Assembly (NCBI GenBank): GCA_009783865.1
Contig: WRCR01000028.1
Span: 1-16,444, forward strand
Length of the DNA stretch: 16,444 nt
DNA from: Planctomycetaceae bacterium
GTDB lineage: Bacteria; Planctomycetota; Planctomycetia; Pirellulales; Thermoguttaceae
Direction: 5' to 3'
The notes under the pieces were generated by a model. That model saw nothing but the letters and a program-made list of their open reading frames with translations, did no database searches and was not told the DNA's origin. Below, piece after piece: positions 13,884 through 16,444 of this stretch. Each line of letters starts with the position of its first letter. Positions within the stretch are counted from its first letter, which is position 1. Position numbers and translations under genes: made by a program.

Positions 13884-13917
13884 CCGGTCGGTACTTAATC
13901 GATGTTTGGAGAAAACA

Positions 13918-16444
13918 ATGCTGAAGTGTTTTAATGTCCGCCGCTGGTCTTTAACCGTGATGACGGTACTTGCCGTCTCTGTTGCCGGTTCACTTTGTGC
14001 CGAGCCGCTGCCTACCGCCAATCCTCCGGTCGAGTTCGACTACTACACTTCGCCGGAAGGAACAAGTTATGCCGCTGTCGGCTTGCGAAGTATTCCGGTT
14101 ACAAATGATATTCCTTGCGAAACCGTAGTCCTGTTTAATACTTCGGCAAGTCAAAAGGGACAGGCACGAAAGGATTCTTTTGAAACCCTTAACTCAGTAC
14201 TGGCAAATCTTCCTGCCGGGACGAAGGTGAAACTTTACGCACTGGACGTTGAAGCCAATGCGCTGACACCGGATTTCGCCGCAGTTGGTTCGCCGGAATT
14301 GGGTATCGCACTTCAACAACTTCAACGCCGGGTTCCGCTCGGAGCAACCGATTTGACTAGCGGTATTCAAGCGGCAAAGACCTCGTTTAGCGGACGCAAT
14401 CCGAATGTCAAACGTTCTGTCATTTATCTCGGTGACGGACGCTCAATGGCAAGAACAGTTGATGTTCCCGTTTTCAAAAAGGAAATCGACGATTACCGCA
14501 ATGCGAAAATTGCGTTTAATGCCTGCACTATCGGCGTGAACGCTAATCTCGGACTAACGGCGGCATTTGCAAATCAAACAGGCGGCTTGCTCGTTGATAT
14601 GAACACCACGATTAAAAACGAATACGGCAAAGTTATTGAAGCAGTCGATGAAGCAATAGCGCAAAATAAAGAGTTTGCGGAGATGCCGAACTTCGGAAAC
14701 ACAGCCGGTAAAAAATTAGCGGAAGCCGTTCAAGCGACAGTTGTTTGGGTGAACAGCGATTCATATTCTTTCCCGTCTTCTTGGACGGTATATCCGAAAC
14801 AACTTCAGCCGCTCCGCAGCGACAGGGAAACCATTGTTATTGCTAAAACGGATGCAGCGGTTGAGCCGTTCAAACTTGAAGTTCAAGGTGTTGCACCGGG
14901 TAAGGAAGTTAAATTCGGCTGGAACTTTGCCCCGAATAATAACCCCGGTGTGAAAAATGCTAATAAATATCTTGCGGTAGTCGCCGGTGTTGCGGCAAAA
15001 GACGACGGCTTGACGATGCCGATTGTCGGCTGGGAAGGTCTCGACTCATTGCGGGATAATTTTGCAGTGAACATAGTCAATCAGTTGAGACAGGCAGAGA
15101 AAGCAATCGAATCGGGTGATTCCCAAAGTGCTGCGAAGTTGCTTAACAATATCTTGAAATACGACCCGCAGAATGCCGCCGCATTGCGCCTTTTGGGCAC
15201 GGCGAATGAGTCCTTGCAGGCAGCGGTTCACGGCAAAGTCGGCAGAAATGCAGCCGACGATGTCAAAACAAAAGGAACATACGTCGAATCAATACCGATA
15301 CCGAAAGAAGATGATAAACCGGCGGACGACGATAAGCCGGTTGCGGCTTATGTCGACAATGTCCGGCTGGAACAGTCCATAGAGGCACAGAAAATTGAAA
15401 ATGAAGTCCGCAAAGTGATTATCGAAACCTCAAAGTTTATGAATACTGACCCCGAACTTTGTTTGCAGGAACTCAAGTTAACACAGCAAATGGTGCGGGA
15501 CAATGCAGCACTGTCACCTGACTACCGGAGCATGCTTCTTGACCGTCTGAGCAATCAAATAAAACAGGTTACGCATGCGCAGTATCTCAACGATAAAAAA
15601 CGTGAGCGGCAGGTGAGAAGCGAAGGTGTTCGGCAGGAAAGAGAGATGACCTTGCAGGCGTTGCAGGGAAACCGTGAGAAGGCGGTGCCGGTTTTTGACA
15701 GATTTGATTTTCTGATGAGTACCGGTGAATACAAGGTGGCAGTTAAAGTAGCCGAAGAGGTTGCCGCCCAACTGTTGCCGGACGATACCACACCGTTCAC
15801 AGCATCACTGCTTGCCTCAATGACTTCGTATATTGAAGAATACGAACAGTTGCGTCAGCGCCGCATTATCGGATTTGTTGAAGCGATGATGACAGCGGAA
15901 CGTTCCTTTGTTCCGATACCGGACGAACCGCCGATAACTTACATCGAGCCGGAAAGATGGAGAATTCTCTCCGACCGAAGAAGAGAACGCTATGCCGTCG
16001 CTGACTTGTCGGATTCGGGTGAAGCCCAGAAGAAAATTACTAAGGCGTTAGACCGCACTATCGATATAGAATTGGACGATACCCTGACCTTTGAGGACTT
16101 GTTCAACATGATAAAGGAAAAAAATCCGGGTATGAACATAGCCATTGACCCGAAAGGTGCCGGCGCAGTGGGCATTCAACTTTCCAGCAATGTTGTTCGT
16201 GAACCGGTGTCCTATCACGGAGTTAAACTCCGCAGCGCGTTGCGCCTGATATTGAGCGGTCAGGATTTGACTTACTGCATCCAGGACGAAGTCCTTCTTA
16301 TCACGACGGAAGACGAGGCGAAGAAACACATGTCCGTCAAGGTTTATCCGATGCAAGACCTTGTAGTTGACCCGACCCCAATGGGCGGCGGTATGGGCGG
16401 CATGGGCGGCGGTATGATGGGCGGCGGTATGATGGGCGGCGGTA
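13918..16444 (+). CDS. large secreted VWA protein with short secretin/TonB-type domain, partial
   Basis: The frame is open for 842 codons and leaves the window without a stop. A Sec signal (hydrophobic 12-26, cut after LCA at residue 28) sends it out of the cytoplasm. Residues about 68-230 form a VWA domain. Its metal site reads N74-T-S-A-S instead of D-x-S-x-S, with T144 and D173 at the other two positions. About 385-440 resembles a TPR-like helical pair (QLRQAEKAIESGDSQSAAKLL, then PQNAAAL). A charged linker with Asp/Lys and Pro follows near 460-480, then long helices. About 711-800 resembles the short domain before secretins and TonB receptors (FEDLFNMIKEKN, LRSALRLILSGQDLTY, VLLITT). It then enters a Gly/Met tract. 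GGAGA at 13908-13912 supports the start. Confidence 0.82.
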   Translation, partial: MLKCFNVRRWSLTVMTVLAVSVAGSLCAEPLPTANPPVEFDYYTSPEGTSYAAVGLRSIPVTNDIPCETVVLFNTSASQKGQARKDSFETLNSVLANLPAGTKVKLYALDVEANALTPDFAAVGSPELGIALQQLQRRVPLGATDLTSGIQAAKTSFSGRNPNVKRSVIYLGDGRSMARTVDVPVFKKEIDDYRNAKIAFNACTIGVNANLGLTAAFANQTGGLLVDMNTTIKNEYGKVIEAVDEAIAQNKEFAEMPNFGNTAGKKLAEAVQATVVWVNSDSYSFPSSWTVYPKQLQPLRSDRETIVIAKTDAAVEPFKLEVQGVAPGKEVKFGWNFAPNNNPGVKNANKYLAVVAGVAAKDDGLTMPIVGWEGLDSLRDNFAVNIVNQLRQAEKAIESGDSQSAAKLLNNILKYDPQNAAALRLLGTANESLQAAVHGKVGRNAADDVKTKGTYVESIPIPKEDDKPADDDKPVAAYVDNVRLEQSIEAQKIENEVRKVIIETSKFMNTDPELCLQELKLTQQMVRDNAALSPDYRSMLLDRLSNQIKQVTHAQYLNDKKRERQVRSEGVRQEREMTLQALQGNREKAVPVFDRFDFLMSTGEYKVAVKVAEEVAAQLLPDDTTPFTASLLASMTSYIEEYEQLRQRRIIGFVEAMMTAERSFVPIPDEPPITYIEPERWRILSDRRRERYAVADLSDSGEAQKKITKALDRTIDIELDDTLTFEDLFNMIKEKNPGMNIAIDPKGAGAVGIQLSSNVVREPVSYHGVKLRSALRLILSGQDLTYCIQDEVLLITTEDEAKKHMSVKVYPMQDLVVDPTPMGGGMGGMGGGMMGGGMMGGG
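16381..16444 (+). repeat. Gly/Met-coding tandem repeat at the window edge
   Basis: The end of the VWA-protein gene consists of variants of ATGGGCGGCGGT. The last 30 bases are two exact copies of the 15-mer ATGATGGGCGGCGGT (16414-16428 and 16429-16443). They encode MGGG and MMGGG units. The tract continues beyond the window, and its length may vary between strains. Confidence 0.85.

Larger units (their letters stand above)
13396..13917. other. divergent control region between fliD and the VWA-protein gene
   Basis: There is no supported gene in these 522 bases. An 81-codon plus-strand frame (13549-13794) overlaps the promoters and has no ribosome site. The left part is AT-rich and carries the fliD leader with a small CCCG/CGGG hairpin near 13427-13440. 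The middle holds a minus-strand terminator-like hairpin, and the right holds two promoters and a leader hairpin (listed separately). Confidence 0.7.

Overview
The window is about 16.4 kb of bacterial chromosome with moderate GC, no tRNA or rRNA gene, no transposase and no CRISPR array. Several traits together suggest a planctomycete (Planctomycetota, perhaps Pirellulales). These are Tat-exported sugar-isomerase-like TIM barrels, a beta-ketoacyl-synthase homologue with a broken active site, an oversized FliD, and a secreted von Willebrand factor A (VWA) protein joined to a secretin/TonB-type short domain with a Gly/Met-rich tract. The placement rests on family resemblance, not on a database search. 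The presence of fliD and fliS shows a flagellated or formerly flagellated cell.

Left part (1-1766). A structured RNA candidate lies at about 1-210; its strands pair over long range in a 6S-like layout. It is followed by a gene for a coiled-coil membrane protein of unknown function, a terminator, a 61-residue six-cysteine protein, and a dense cluster of six hairpins.

Middle part, plus strand (1767-5840). Behind a near-consensus promoter comes a Tat-exported xylose-isomerase-like TIM-barrel protein. It is followed by a compact group of three exported proteins: a second Tat TIM-barrel protein, a TlpA-like thioredoxin with a CPPC motif, and a lipoprotein of the extracellular solute-binding family. 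Their spacing (50 and 29 bases) suggests one operon working outside the cytoplasm.

6046-7374 (+) is a FabF-like protein with its own promoter. Two of the three catalytic residues are replaced (Cys to Glu, second His to Asn), so it is probably not a condensing enzyme. A gene-poor stretch of about 390 bases separates it from the minus-strand genes.

Right part, minus strand (13395 down to 7770). fliD, fliS and a 47-residue ORF overlapping the fliS stop form one unit. A zinc-ribbon coiled-coil protein and pyrH (UMP kinase) form the next, with one base between them. The giant FliD carries about five repeated IN-type modules between its conserved ends.

13396-13917 is a divergent control region with tandem sigma70-type promoters reading right. 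They serve a large secreted VWA/short-domain protein that runs off the window end inside its Gly/Met repeat.

The least expected items are the degenerate ketosynthase, the 5' structured RNA, the hairpin cluster, the small ORFs and the N-for-D substitution in the VWA metal site.
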